Of a stretch of 28,921 bases of DNA, positions 22,480 through 28,921 are shown in pieces. Numbering within the stretch: the first letter of the stretch is position 1; each line of letters opens with the position of its first letter. The stretch is from Treponema sp. UBA4326 (GTDB lineage: Bacteria; Spirochaetota; Spirochaetia; Treponematales; Treponemataceae). The DNA lies in NCBI GenBank assembly GCA_002393835.1, contig DGTW01000192.1, forward strand, positions 1 to 28,921, written 5' to 3'. The notes below the pieces were generated by a model. It worked only from the letters and a program-made list of their open reading frames with translations, was not told where the DNA came from and made no database searches. The translations under genes and the position numbers were made by a program.

Positions 22480-23529
22480 ATGGCCCATTTCGTCATCTTA
22501 TTTGCAAATAGAATCGATGAGCTTGTCTTTGCGCGGGAAAATTCTCCAAAAACAGTCCGTTTTGCGTCAACCTTACCTGCATTTGCAAATCTAGTCCAAA
22601 AATTCCATGACGAACCCCTGCTTGTATCCGAAAAATGCTTAAGTCCCGCTTTCATTGAATTCACTAAAGACAAATCCCTGCTCTATTCAGTTTACAAAAA
22701 TCTAGACCAGTTGAAAGACCTTCTTCTGCATGGCGATGAGCAAAAAGTGATGCCACTTACTATTCCCAATGAAGATATTCTTTGCCAGCAAAGCCCAACT
22801 TACGCCTCGATAGTCGGCTCTTCACCCGCAATACAAAAACTGAAGGCAGATATTGTCAAAATCGCCGCCTTTGATGTCTCCGTTCTTCTCCTTGGAGAAA
22901 CAGGCACAGGAAAAAGCACGGTGGCAAGGGCAATCCATGAGCTTTCTCCCAGAAGAGATAAAAATTTTAAGAATGAAGTCCTCTCAAACATGAATGAAAC
23001 TTTGGTTGAGTCAAAGCTTTTTGGAGTTACGGCAGGAGCATTTACCGGCGCAATTCCGGGAAAAGGCCTTTTTGAAGAGACGGATAAGGGAACTCTCTTT
23101 TTGGATGAAATCGGGGAAATAAGTCCAAATGTACAGACAAAGCTCCTCAAAGTTCTTGGTGAAGGACTTGTAAGCAGAATTGGCTCAAACAAGGAAATTT
23201 CAGTTGATAACCGAATGATTTTTGCCACCAACGCAAACCTGGAGCAAAAAATAAGGCTTGGAACTTTCCGTGAAGATTTGTTTTATCGGATAAACGATGT
23301 CACCATCAAAATTCCTCCCCTCAGGGACAGACTGACTGACATACCCGAGCTCTGTGAAGAATTCCTGCGTCGGAACAAAATTGCAAAGAAAATCTCGCCG
23401 TCAGCGATACAAGTCATGCAAACCTTAAGCTGGAAAGGAAATGTTCGCCAGCTGGAAAAGTGCATACAGAAGGCGGCCCTAATTTACAGCGAGGGCGACA
23501 CAATCGAGCCAAAAGACATCATCGTATAG
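22480..23529 (+). CDS. Sigma-54 activator ATPase lacking a DNA-binding domain
   Basis: A 349-residue protein. The N-terminal ~100 residues match no receiver, PAS or GAF domain that I recognise. The AAA+ domain (about 108-340) has Walker A GETGTGKS (139-146), an intact GAFTGA loop (186-191) that contacts sigma-54, Walker B TLFLDEIGE with D209/E210, and the arginine-finger region FREDLFYRIND. The C-terminal lid is SWKGNVRQLEKCI. The protein ends at EPKDIIV with no Fis-type helix-turn-helix. The segment before GAFTGA is LFGVTA instead of the usual LFGHEK. Such HTH-less activators can work from solution or through a partner. It begins two bases after the WecG-like gene. Confidence 0.88.
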   Translation: MAHFVILFANRIDELVFARENSPKTVRFASTLPAFANLVQKFHDEPLLVSEKCLSPAFIEFTKDKSLLYSVYKNLDQLKDLLLHGDEQKVMPLTIPNEDILCQQSPTYASIVGSSPAIQKLKADIVKIAAFDVSVLLLGETGTGKSTVARAIHELSPRRDKNFKNEVLSNMNETLVESKLFGVTAGAFTGAIPGKGLFEETDKGTLFLDEIGEISPNVQTKLLKVLGEGLVSRIGSNKEISVDNRMIFATNANLEQKIRLGTFREDLFYRINDVTIKIPPLRDRLTDIPELCEEFLRRNKIAKKISPSAIQVMQTLSWKGNVRQLEKCIQKAALIYSEGDTIEPKDIIV

Positions 23530-23537
23530 GGCTAAGC

Positions 23538-24272
23538 TCAGCTTTCCCTGCTCTTTCCGATAAGGCCTGCCGCCTTGTTAAAGACTTTTTCGATGTACTT
23601 GGCCTCACTTTCGCTTAAAGCGGCTCGTGAAAGGATGTCCCTCCAGAATTTTTCCATGTCCGGCCTGCCTGCCAGCTTGAAAAAGCCAATTTTCTGAAGG
23701 CTGTCTGTTATTTCATCAACTGTTTTTCCAAGTCTTTCCAAAGAAACAGGAAGTGAGCCCCTTGAAAGCTTGTTTTTATCTTCGAGAGATTTTCTGAAAA
23801 TATGGTAGGAAATAATCTGAACGGCATGAGACAAATTAAGGGAACCAAATTCTTCGCTTGAAGGAATTGTCACGCCCATGGTGCACTCGTCCAGCTCTTC
23901 TTCTTCAAGGCCAGTCCTCTCGTTTCCGAAAACGACGGCAACCTTTCCGTCCACGGAAATTCCATCTGCCGTGTCAGCGAATTCTTCCGGCAAAAGAAGC
24001 TTTCCCCGCTTTTTGCCCCGCCGTCGTGTCGTTCCGGCCACAATAGTGCAATCGCTGGCCGCTTCCGTAATGGAATTGAAGAAAAGGGCATTTTCCCAAA
24101 TTGAAGCGGCATGAATGGCAAGAATTCGCACCCTTTCCTCATCAAAATCTTCTTTTTTGCCCACAATCCTGAGATTTTTAAGTCCATTGTTGGCCATAGC
24201 CCGGCACACAGCTCCCACATTCCGGCTTTCTTCCGGTCGGCACAAAATAATCACGACATTTGAAAGATTCAT
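23538..24272 (-). CDS. trmJ: TrmJ/TrmH-family (SPOUT) RNA methyltransferase
   Basis: A 244-residue protein. It carries the three SPOUT motifs: SRNVGAVCRAMANNGLKNL near the N-terminus, VAVVFGNERTGLEEEEL in the middle, and IPSSEEFGSLNLSHAVQIISY. Order and spacing match TrmJ, which 2'-O-methylates position 32 of certain tRNAs. The C-terminal helical extension (about 180-244) also fits TrmJ rather than shorter TrmL enzymes. The substrate was not tested. It converges with the sigma-54 activator gene with only 8 bases between, and no terminator is visible there. The start has no Shine-Dalgarno, and a promoter-like pair lies just upstream (TTGACC, 16 bases, TAAACT, six bases, ATG). Confidence 0.88.
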   Translation of the reverse strand: MNLSNVVIILCRPEESRNVGAVCRAMANNGLKNLRIVGKKEDFDEERVRILAIHAASIWENALFFNSITEAASDCTIVAGTTRRRGKKRGKLLLPEEFADTADGISVDGKVAVVFGNERTGLEEEELDECTMGVTIPSSEEFGSLNLSHAVQIISYHIFRKSLEDKNKLSRGSLPVSLERLGKTVDEITDSLQKIGFFKLAGRPDMEKFWRDILSRAALSESEAKYIEKVFNKAAGLIGKSRES

Positions 24273-24278
24273 AGAATA

Positions 24279-24306
24279 AGTTTAGCCAAAAAGAATTTTG
24301 GGTCAA
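24279..24306 (-). promoter_or_regulatory. Probable leaderless promoter for the TrmJ-like gene
   Basis: On the minus strand: TTGACC (24306-24301), 16-base spacer, TAAACT (24284-24279), then TATTCT and ATG at 24272. The predicted start falls at the initiation codon. Confidence 0.4.
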
Positions 24307-24330
24307 GTCGCTTTTCGGCACAAGACGAAC

Positions 24331-24359
24331 TTGTTTCTAAAGTGCTTTGACATTAAAAT
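24331..24359 (+). promoter_or_regulatory. Probable leaderless promoter for the SDR gene
   Basis: TTGTTT (24331-24336), 17-base spacer, TAAAAT (24354-24359), then AATCAAC and ATG at 24367. There is no Shine-Dalgarno, so the transcript probably begins at the start codon. Confidence 0.45.
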
Positions 24360-24366
24360 AATCAAC

Positions 24367-25134
24367 ATGAAGGAAAATGTCTTTGAAGGAAAAACAGCAC
24401 TCGTTGTCGGAGGCACGGGGGGAATCGGCGCAGAACTTTCACTTGCACTGGCTTCTTCCGGAGCAAGTCTCCTGATTCACGGCGGACACAAAAGCGAAAA
24501 ATCTGCCCTTCTCTCAAAAAAAATCGAAAAAATCTCTGGAAAGGAGCCTGAAATTTTAATTCAGGAACTTAACGAATCTTCCTTTGACTTTCTTGCCTCT
24601 TCACGGCTGGCTCAGGCAGCTCAAAAATCTGACATTCTCTGCCTTTGTTTCGGCCCCTTCCTGCAAAAAAGCCTGCATGAGACAAGTCTTTCTGACTGGA
24701 GACGGCTTGCCCTCCTTGATTATGCCCTTCCAGGCTTCCTTCTTTCTTTTTCCCTGCCCCACATGATGAAAAATCAATTCGGCAGAATCCTGCTTTTTGG
24801 AGGAACAGGAAGCTCATTTCGCTCAGAATTTGCTACGAATGCAGCCTATGCAGGTGCAAAATCCGGCCTAAATGTGCTCGTCTCTTCTACTGCAGCCGCC
24901 TATGCTGATTTTGGAATTACCTGCAACGCAATTTGCCCCGGCTTTGTTTACACAGAGTATCTTTCTGAAGGCCAAAGAGCTGAACAAAAGGCAAAAATGC
25001 CCCTTTCAACACTGATTTCTTTGCCTTCTCTTGCAGAAACTGCTTTATTTCTCCTTGAAAATGCCGATATTAATGGTGCGATCATTCGCCTCGACAGGGG
25101 CTGGTCACCGTCACAAAAATCTCTTAAATGCTAA
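24367..25134 (+). CDS. SDR-family oxidoreductase (FabG-like)
   Basis: A 255-residue protein. ATG 24367 is preferred: the frame continues to 24298, but the family's N-terminal strand begins only after this Met, and a promoter overlaps the extension. The Rossmann motif GGTGGIGAEL binds NAD(P). The active-site Tyr-x-x-x-Lys occurs in AAYAGAKSGL, with the preceding Ser in GGTGSS; CNAICPGFVYT is the usual PG motif. Length and layout fit classical SDRs such as 3-oxoacyl-ACP reductase. The usual catalytic N-A-G motif is replaced by the CFGPFLQKS segment, so the substrate may differ from FabG. The gene stands alone, divergent from the TrmJ-like gene. Confidence 0.85.
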   Translation: MKENVFEGKTALVVGGTGGIGAELSLALASSGASLLIHGGHKSEKSALLSKKIEKISGKEPEILIQELNESSFDFLASSRLAQAAQKSDILCLCFGPFLQKSLHETSLSDWRRLALLDYALPGFLLSFSLPHMMKNQFGRILLFGGTGSSFRSEFATNAAYAGAKSGLNVLVSSTAAAYADFGITCNAICPGFVYTEYLSEGQRAEQKAKMPLSTLISLPSLAETALFLLENADINGAIIRLDRGWSPSQKSLKC

Positions 25135-25184
25135 ATTTTGCTAGACGAAATAGAGATTTTTGATGTATTATAGAAAAGGCTTTA

Positions 25185-25190
25185 TATAAT
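25185..25190 (+). promoter_or_regulatory. -10 box for the STAS/zinc-ribbon gene
   Basis: A perfect TATAAT lies 21 bases before ATG 25212. The best -35 (TTGATG, 25160-25165) is 19 bases away, which is longer than optimal. Confidence 0.45.
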
Positions 25191-25211
25191 TTGAATTTAA
25201 GGTAGGGTAGC

Positions 25212-25760
25212 ATGAGCAATAACAATCTTGTTCCTGGTTTTAACGACGAAAAAGATGATAGTCTTAAGATTAACCTTGAAAAAATCAATGATGTTGATAA
25301 TGGTCTCGTAATTTACTTGAACGGCTATATCGACACATACAATTCAAGTTTCTTCCAGAAGAGAATATCAAAAGTTGTTGAGGCAGGTTTCGTGAATTTA
25401 ATCTTCAATTGTTCTGCCCTCAACTATGTCTCATCTACAGGCATTGGCTCTTTCACAGCTTTCCTCAAAATGATTAAGCCAAAGGGCGGCGACATCGTTC
25501 TTCTCGAAATTCAGCCAAAAGTTTACGAGGTATTCCAGCTTTTGGGATTCTCTCAGTTCTTCAATATCAAAGATTCTTTGCAGGACGCAATCAACTTCTT
25601 CAAACAGGGCACTCCAGTTTCAGAAAGCATCTTCCCAAAAATTTTCAGCTGCCCGGTCTGCTCAAAGAGGCTCAAGGCCACAAGAGCCGGTCGTTTCCGC
25701 TGCTCAGAGTGCAAATCTATTCTTGCCATCGACCAGCACGGTCAGGTTTTCCTGGGCTAG
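25212..25760 (+). CDS. STAS-domain anti-sigma-factor-antagonist-like protein with C-terminal zinc ribbon
   Basis: A 182-residue protein starting at ATG 25212, with AAGGTAGGG upstream. Residues about 18-130 form a STAS domain: VIYLNGYIDTYNSSFF, VNLIFNCSALNYVSSTGIGSF and LLGFSQFFNI. S75 in VSSTG aligns with the serine phosphorylated in SpoIIAA-type antagonists. A zinc ribbon with CPVC (C147, C150) and CSEC (C164, C167) follows, an unusual addition. STAS antagonists normally bind an anti-sigma kinase and switch partners on phosphorylation. The ribbon suggests an extra protein or nucleic-acid contact. The gene is monocistronic, with its own promoter and a strong terminator. Confidence 0.85.
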   Translation: MSNNNLVPGFNDEKDDSLKINLEKINDVDNGLVIYLNGYIDTYNSSFFQKRISKVVEAGFVNLIFNCSALNYVSSTGIGSFTAFLKMIKPKGGDIVLLEIQPKVYEVFQLLGFSQFFNIKDSLQDAINFFKQGTPVSESIFPKIFSCPVCSKRLKATRAGRFRCSECKSILAIDQHGQVFLG

Positions 25761-25780
25761 GTCAAAGGCCTTGCTAAAAG

Positions 25781-25806
25781 CCACTTCAAAAGAAGTGGTC
25801 TTTTTT
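25781..25806 (+). terminator. Intrinsic terminator after the STAS gene
   Basis: CCACTTC (25781-25787), loop AAAA, GAAGTGG (25792-25798), then TC and six T. The stem is perfect, 20 bases after the stop codon. Confidence 0.85.
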
Positions 25807-25833
25807 ATTTTTTCGTGATAGTCTTTTAATAGA

Positions 25834-26799
25834 ATGAAACGCGCGCTTTATTTCACAATTATTTATCTTGTATCGCTCCTTGCAGGCACGCTTCTTTTTG
25901 CAAGCCTATTCATGTTCTCTTGCAATTTAAGCATGTTCGTTACAGGCCTGCCAGCTTCTTTTTTTTCACTGCGTTTCTTTGTCAGCGGTCTTATAATCAC
26001 CTTTCCTTTGGTTTGTGTCATCGTTCAGGTTCTTCTGATCTTATACATAATCCGCCATCCAGGCAGCTATCGTCTTTCCTTCATTCTATACCTTATTTTT
26101 GGCCTTCTTTCCTGGCTTCTATTTGTTCCGGCCGACTTAAAACTTTACAACCGCTACGAAAGCAATCTTGAAGAAACAAGAGTCGCAATGACAAGCAGCG
26201 GTTTTTTCAGGAAGGAAGCTGGTGGCGTCATCTATTATTCTCGAATCGATGAATACGGCAATGCGGACGGCCTTTTTATCGACACTTCTGACTTTCAGGA
26301 GTCAGGAAACCATGTCGTTCCCTTCTTCGATGTTCCAGCAAAAAACGAGTCAGCCTTTCCTTATTCAGACATTCTCATAAAAAATTCCCTGGAGCCTCCA
26401 AAACTGGTCACTTATCCCCTCGCCCTCTATTCAGCTCTTCTTACGGCAGGGGAATACAGTGCGGCTCTAGGTTTTCTCGCCTGGCTTTCTTTTGCCTCTA
26501 TCGGCCTTGCCCTTCTTTCGGTTTTCGGCCTTCAATTCGCAAGTTCATGGAAGCTGGCAAATGTTGCCGTCGTCATTACATGTGTCGTCATCGTAATTGT
26601 CATAAATTACCTCTACTACATGAACATAATGCCGGGTCTTTTCAGGGAAATTTCTCTCAAACTTTCATGGGTTACCAGCATAAAAGACCCCTTCATCATC
26701 CTTGTGAATCTTGCCATCGGCCTGCTCTTCTCGGCCTTTGGAATTTTCATGGGAATCTACAGGCTCAATGGCACTTATCTTCTGGAGAATGAAGAATGA
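25834..26799 (+). CDS. Membrane protein of unknown function (first of a coupled pair)
   Basis: A 321-residue protein. There are three N-terminal hydrophobic helices (about 5-28, 45-70, 78-98), a soluble region of about 100 residues (YYSRIDEYGNADGLFIDTSDF), then three or four C-terminal helices (about 205-230, 238-262, 280-310). No family was recognised. The ATG at 25834 has no obvious ribosome site. The stop overlaps the next gene's ATG by four bases, so the two are translated together and probably interact. The helix-loop-helix layout, with a soluble domain between membrane bundles, is shared with the next protein, although sequence similarity is not obvious. Confidence 0.72.
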   Translation: MKRALYFTIIYLVSLLAGTLLFASLFMFSCNLSMFVTGLPASFFSLRFFVSGLIITFPLVCVIVQVLLILYIIRHPGSYRLSFILYLIFGLLSWLLFVPADLKLYNRYESNLEETRVAMTSSGFFRKEAGGVIYYSRIDEYGNADGLFIDTSDFQESGNHVVPFFDVPAKNESAFPYSDILIKNSLEPPKLVTYPLALYSALLTAGEYSAALGFLAWLSFASIGLALLSVFGLQFASSWKLANVAVVITCVVIVIVINYLYYMNIMPGLFREISLKLSWVTSIKDPFIILVNLAIGLLFSAFGIFMGIYRLNGTYLLENEE

Positions 26800-28616
26800 G
26801 AAAAACAGGAATCATCGTAGCAATCTATTCAATATTCGCTTTTGCCTTTTGCCTTCTAATTTCCGTCTTAATGAAGAATGTGCCGAATGTTTTTCCAGGA
26901 GAAGAATGGAGCTATATTCTCGTAAGAAGTTTTCTATTTTTCTGCAAATTCCTTCCTGCCCTGGTACTCAGTGCCTTCGTGATTGGCTGTGCAATTGCCT
27001 ACGGTAAAAATGCCGAAAAAGCAAAAATCAGATATTCACCGCTTATTATGAGCCACTTCAGACGAACCATGATAAGCGCAATCATCATCGTTTTTGGCAT
27101 AAGCCTTATAACCGAAGTCTGTATCCCAATTTTCGAGCAAAAACAAGTGCGCGCAAAGCTGAAGCCACTTCTTTTTACTGAATTTATGAGTCTCAGCAAG
27201 GAAAATTACGAAAAAGGAAACATGAACCTTGCCTTTGAGTATTCATACAATGCACTTCTTCTTAATCCAAAAGACAAGGACGCCCTTTATATCAAGGAAC
27301 ATTCTGAAGCAGAGCTAAATTCCCTTAAACTGATTCTGGATAAGCCCGAGCCACCGAAATTCGTTTTCGTTCCAGTCAAAGAAACAAAGGGTGAGACAAT
27401 CACTTCGCTCATCAACAAGGCAAAAGATGCGGCCTCAAAAGAAAAATGGTTTGATGCCCACTATTACGCATATCTGGCCGTAGAAGTCGGAAATAAAAAA
27501 GACATAAATCTTGATGAAGCCAACAGACTTGCCAGTGAAGCATGGAATCATCTTTTTGACCCGACGGCCATAACCGAAACTGACGAACAGGTTATTTTCC
27601 GCAAGAAAAGGGAAGCTTACAAGACCTTCATTCGGGGAGACAATATTGAGTCTTACTATCAGTTCCTTGAAATTGCCGCCATTTCCGATGTAGCGGCTAG
27701 GGATCCTGATGTAGCGAAATTTCTGGCCATCGTAGCCCGGCGGGTTGAAGACCAATGCTTCTTCATCGAGGAAGTGGAGAATCTGCGCCGTTTTGAGGCC
27801 TACAACAACATTTATTTTTCAGTTCCCCATGATGACGGCACAAAGGATGTTGTTTATATCCGGGGAATCACACCTGTCAAGAATTCTGGCCGCATGATCC
27901 AATACTTGCGGGGATTCTCACTTTTCACCTACTCGGCCGAGGGAAGGTTTTTACGCTCTCTTTATGTTCCCTATGCGAAAATGCTTTCAGAAAAAACTGA
28001 AACTTTTGATGATTTTGCAAAAAAACGATTTGGCATCAAAGACTCATTCAAAAATGTTCCCTACCTCATGCTGGAGAGCATTTCAAAAAGCGGTCGGGGA
28101 GGCAGAAATTCTCCTGTTTACGAATATGATGCTGAATATGTTCAAGAAAATGAGCCTTACCTGAACAATTATTTTGTCCTGGGACTCCCCCAGGCTGACT
28201 TTAACCTGCTCTGCGATGCTACGGCCGGCTCGATTAAGATGAGCCTTATTTCTTTAATGAAATTCCTGCCAAAAACACGCTCATACGGTTATTCCTATGA
28301 AGTTTACAACTCGGACTTCGTTTACAGGCTTTCTTATCCCCTGATTATGCTGATTTGCTGCATTTTTATGGCTTGCATGGCCTGGAATTACAGGCTCAAG
28401 GATGCCCAGCTTTTTAAATTCAAGTGGATTTTCCTCATGCCGCCAATAACCATGATTCTCTACTTTGTGCTGGAGTGCGGTCTCTATGCCTTTAGAGTCT
28501 TTAACTATGCCCTCGTCATAATGCTGGGAGCAGGTGCAATTTATGCAAGCGTTTCCCTTTTGGTGCTGATTCTCTTCATAGTCTGCTTCGTCTTCGTTTC
28601 CCGCACGGCTGAATAA
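26796..28616 (+). CDS. Membrane protein with TPR-like region (second of the pair)
   Basis: A 606-residue protein starting at ATG 26796 inside the end of the preceding gene. N-terminal helices lie near residues 5-27, 45-68 and 88-108. A helical-repeat region near 128-265 includes YEKGNMNLAFEYSYNALLLNPKDKDALY, which has TPR-like periodicity, and KWFDAHYYAYLAVEVG, a second such pair. A mixed alpha/beta soluble domain follows (about 330-490), then three C-terminal helices (about 508-600). No enzymatic motif or family was recognised. The TPR-like section suggests a scaffold for protein contacts, probably with the coupled upstream protein. It converges with murA 15 bases away. Confidence 0.72.
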   Translation: MRKTGIIVAIYSIFAFAFCLLISVLMKNVPNVFPGEEWSYILVRSFLFFCKFLPALVLSAFVIGCAIAYGKNAEKAKIRYSPLIMSHFRRTMISAIIIVFGISLITEVCIPIFEQKQVRAKLKPLLFTEFMSLSKENYEKGNMNLAFEYSYNALLLNPKDKDALYIKEHSEAELNSLKLILDKPEPPKFVFVPVKETKGETITSLINKAKDAASKEKWFDAHYYAYLAVEVGNKKDINLDEANRLASEAWNHLFDPTAITETDEQVIFRKKREAYKTFIRGDNIESYYQFLEIAAISDVAARDPDVAKFLAIVARRVEDQCFFIEEVENLRRFEAYNNIYFSVPHDDGTKDVVYIRGITPVKNSGRMIQYLRGFSLFTYSAEGRFLRSLYVPYAKMLSEKTETFDDFAKKRFGIKDSFKNVPYLMLESISKSGRGGRNSPVYEYDAEYVQENEPYLNNYFVLGLPQADFNLLCDATAGSIKMSLISLMKFLPKTRSYGYSYEVYNSDFVYRLSYPLIMLICCIFMACMAWNYRLKDAQLFKFKWIFLMPPITMILYFVLECGLYAFRVFNYALVIMLGAGAIYASVSLLVLILFIVCFVFVSRTAE

Positions 28617-28631
28617 AATCAGCAGCACGAG

Positions 28632-28921
28632 TTAGTCTTCGATTTCAACCTGTTCGATTCTTGCACCAAGGGACTTCAGTTTTTCAACCAGATTTTCGTA
28701 GCCCCTCTCAATCTGATAGACATTACTGATTTCACTTTCGCCGTGAGCAATGAGGGCCGCAATTACCATTGCCATGCCAGCCCGAACATCCGGAGAAACG
28801 AGTTTGTCACCATGAAGGGTGCAAGGACCGCTTACTACGGCCCGGTGGGGATCGCAAAGCGTAATTCTCGCTCCCATTGAAATGAGCTTATCCACGAAGA
28901 ACATTCGGCTTTCAAACATTT
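28632..28921 (-). CDS. murA: UDP-N-acetylglucosamine 1-carboxyvinyltransferase, C-terminal end
   Basis: The minus-strand frame covers the last ~96 codons; the start lies beyond the window. The sequence [24 protein letters not shown], then the [18 protein letters not shown] segment and the final [20 protein letters not shown], is the typical C-terminal end of MurA/EPSP-synthase-type enzymes. It includes the D-x-R-A-G-M-A motif. MurA transfers enolpyruvate from PEP to UDP-GlcNAc, the first committed step of peptidoglycan synthesis. The active-site cysteine region is outside the window. Confidence 0.93.
   Translation of the reverse strand, partial: MFESRMFFVDKLISMGARITLCDPHRAVVSGPCTLHGDKLVSPDVRAGMAMVIAALIAHGESEISNVYQIERGYENLVEKLKSLGARIEQVEIED

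Noticed and set aside
1..28921. tRNA, rRNA, CRISPR array or prophage genes.
   Set aside because: No T-loop-like GGTTCGAATCC signature, rRNA-like segment, regularly spaced repeat array or phage structural gene was seen on either strand.

Overview
The window looks like a chromosomal segment of a host-associated or gut-type Treponema (Spirochaetes). This is judged from protein style: many spirochaete-type hypothetical membrane proteins, an Rpn-type PD-(D/E)XK nuclease, a STAS/zinc-ribbon protein, and double-membrane features (lipoproteins and an outer-membrane barrel). Base composition is moderate and coding density is high. No rRNA, tRNA, CRISPR array or intact insertion sequence was found. Species assignment is an inference.

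Region 1 (1-9608) is the most coherent block. A leftward pair, VTC-domain protein then DUF4956 membrane protein, diverges from a rightward run. That run encodes three Cthe_2159-type beta-helix carbohydrate-binding proteins (a lipoprotein, a soluble secreted paralogue and a large Ser-rich lipoprotein), an outer-membrane barrel, a secreted Gly-rich protein with an Ig-like tail, and an OmpR-type response regulator overlapping its histidine kinase. A triple direct repeat with 11-bp period lies in the divergent promoter region and again before the large lipoprotein. It is a good candidate operator for the cluster's own regulator. The block reads as a two-component-controlled surface system built around carbohydrate-binding beta-helices and a VTC/DUF4956 membrane module.

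Region 2 (9609-11690) holds an Rpn-type nuclease inserted between the kinase and a small heat-shock gene. It is flanked by two copies of the kinase 3' tail, and each copy forms an intrinsic terminator for the leftward gene beside it. The small heat-shock gene has a textbook sigma-54 promoter. The 460-base intergenic stretch beyond it contains a GC-rich hairpin element, a short inverted-repeat unit and an orphan terminator.

Region 3 (11689-16881) has two small polytopic membrane proteins separated by a row of hairpins, a large unrecognised cytoplasmic protein, and transketolase. Transketolase and lgt converge on a long structured inverted repeat, followed by a heptanucleotide repeat that encodes the end of lgt.

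Region 4 (17164-28921) contains lgt coupled to a MinD-like ATPase. Divergent from these are a CtpA-type protease, rsmE, a divergent WecG/TagA-like protein and a sigma-54 activator without a DNA-binding domain. Then follow a TrmJ-type RNA methyltransferase, an SDR oxidoreductase, a STAS/zinc-ribbon protein, two coupled membrane proteins of unknown function, and the end of murA. Several genes here have a -10-like box 6-7 bases before the start codon and no Shine-Dalgarno sequence, which suggests leaderless transcripts.
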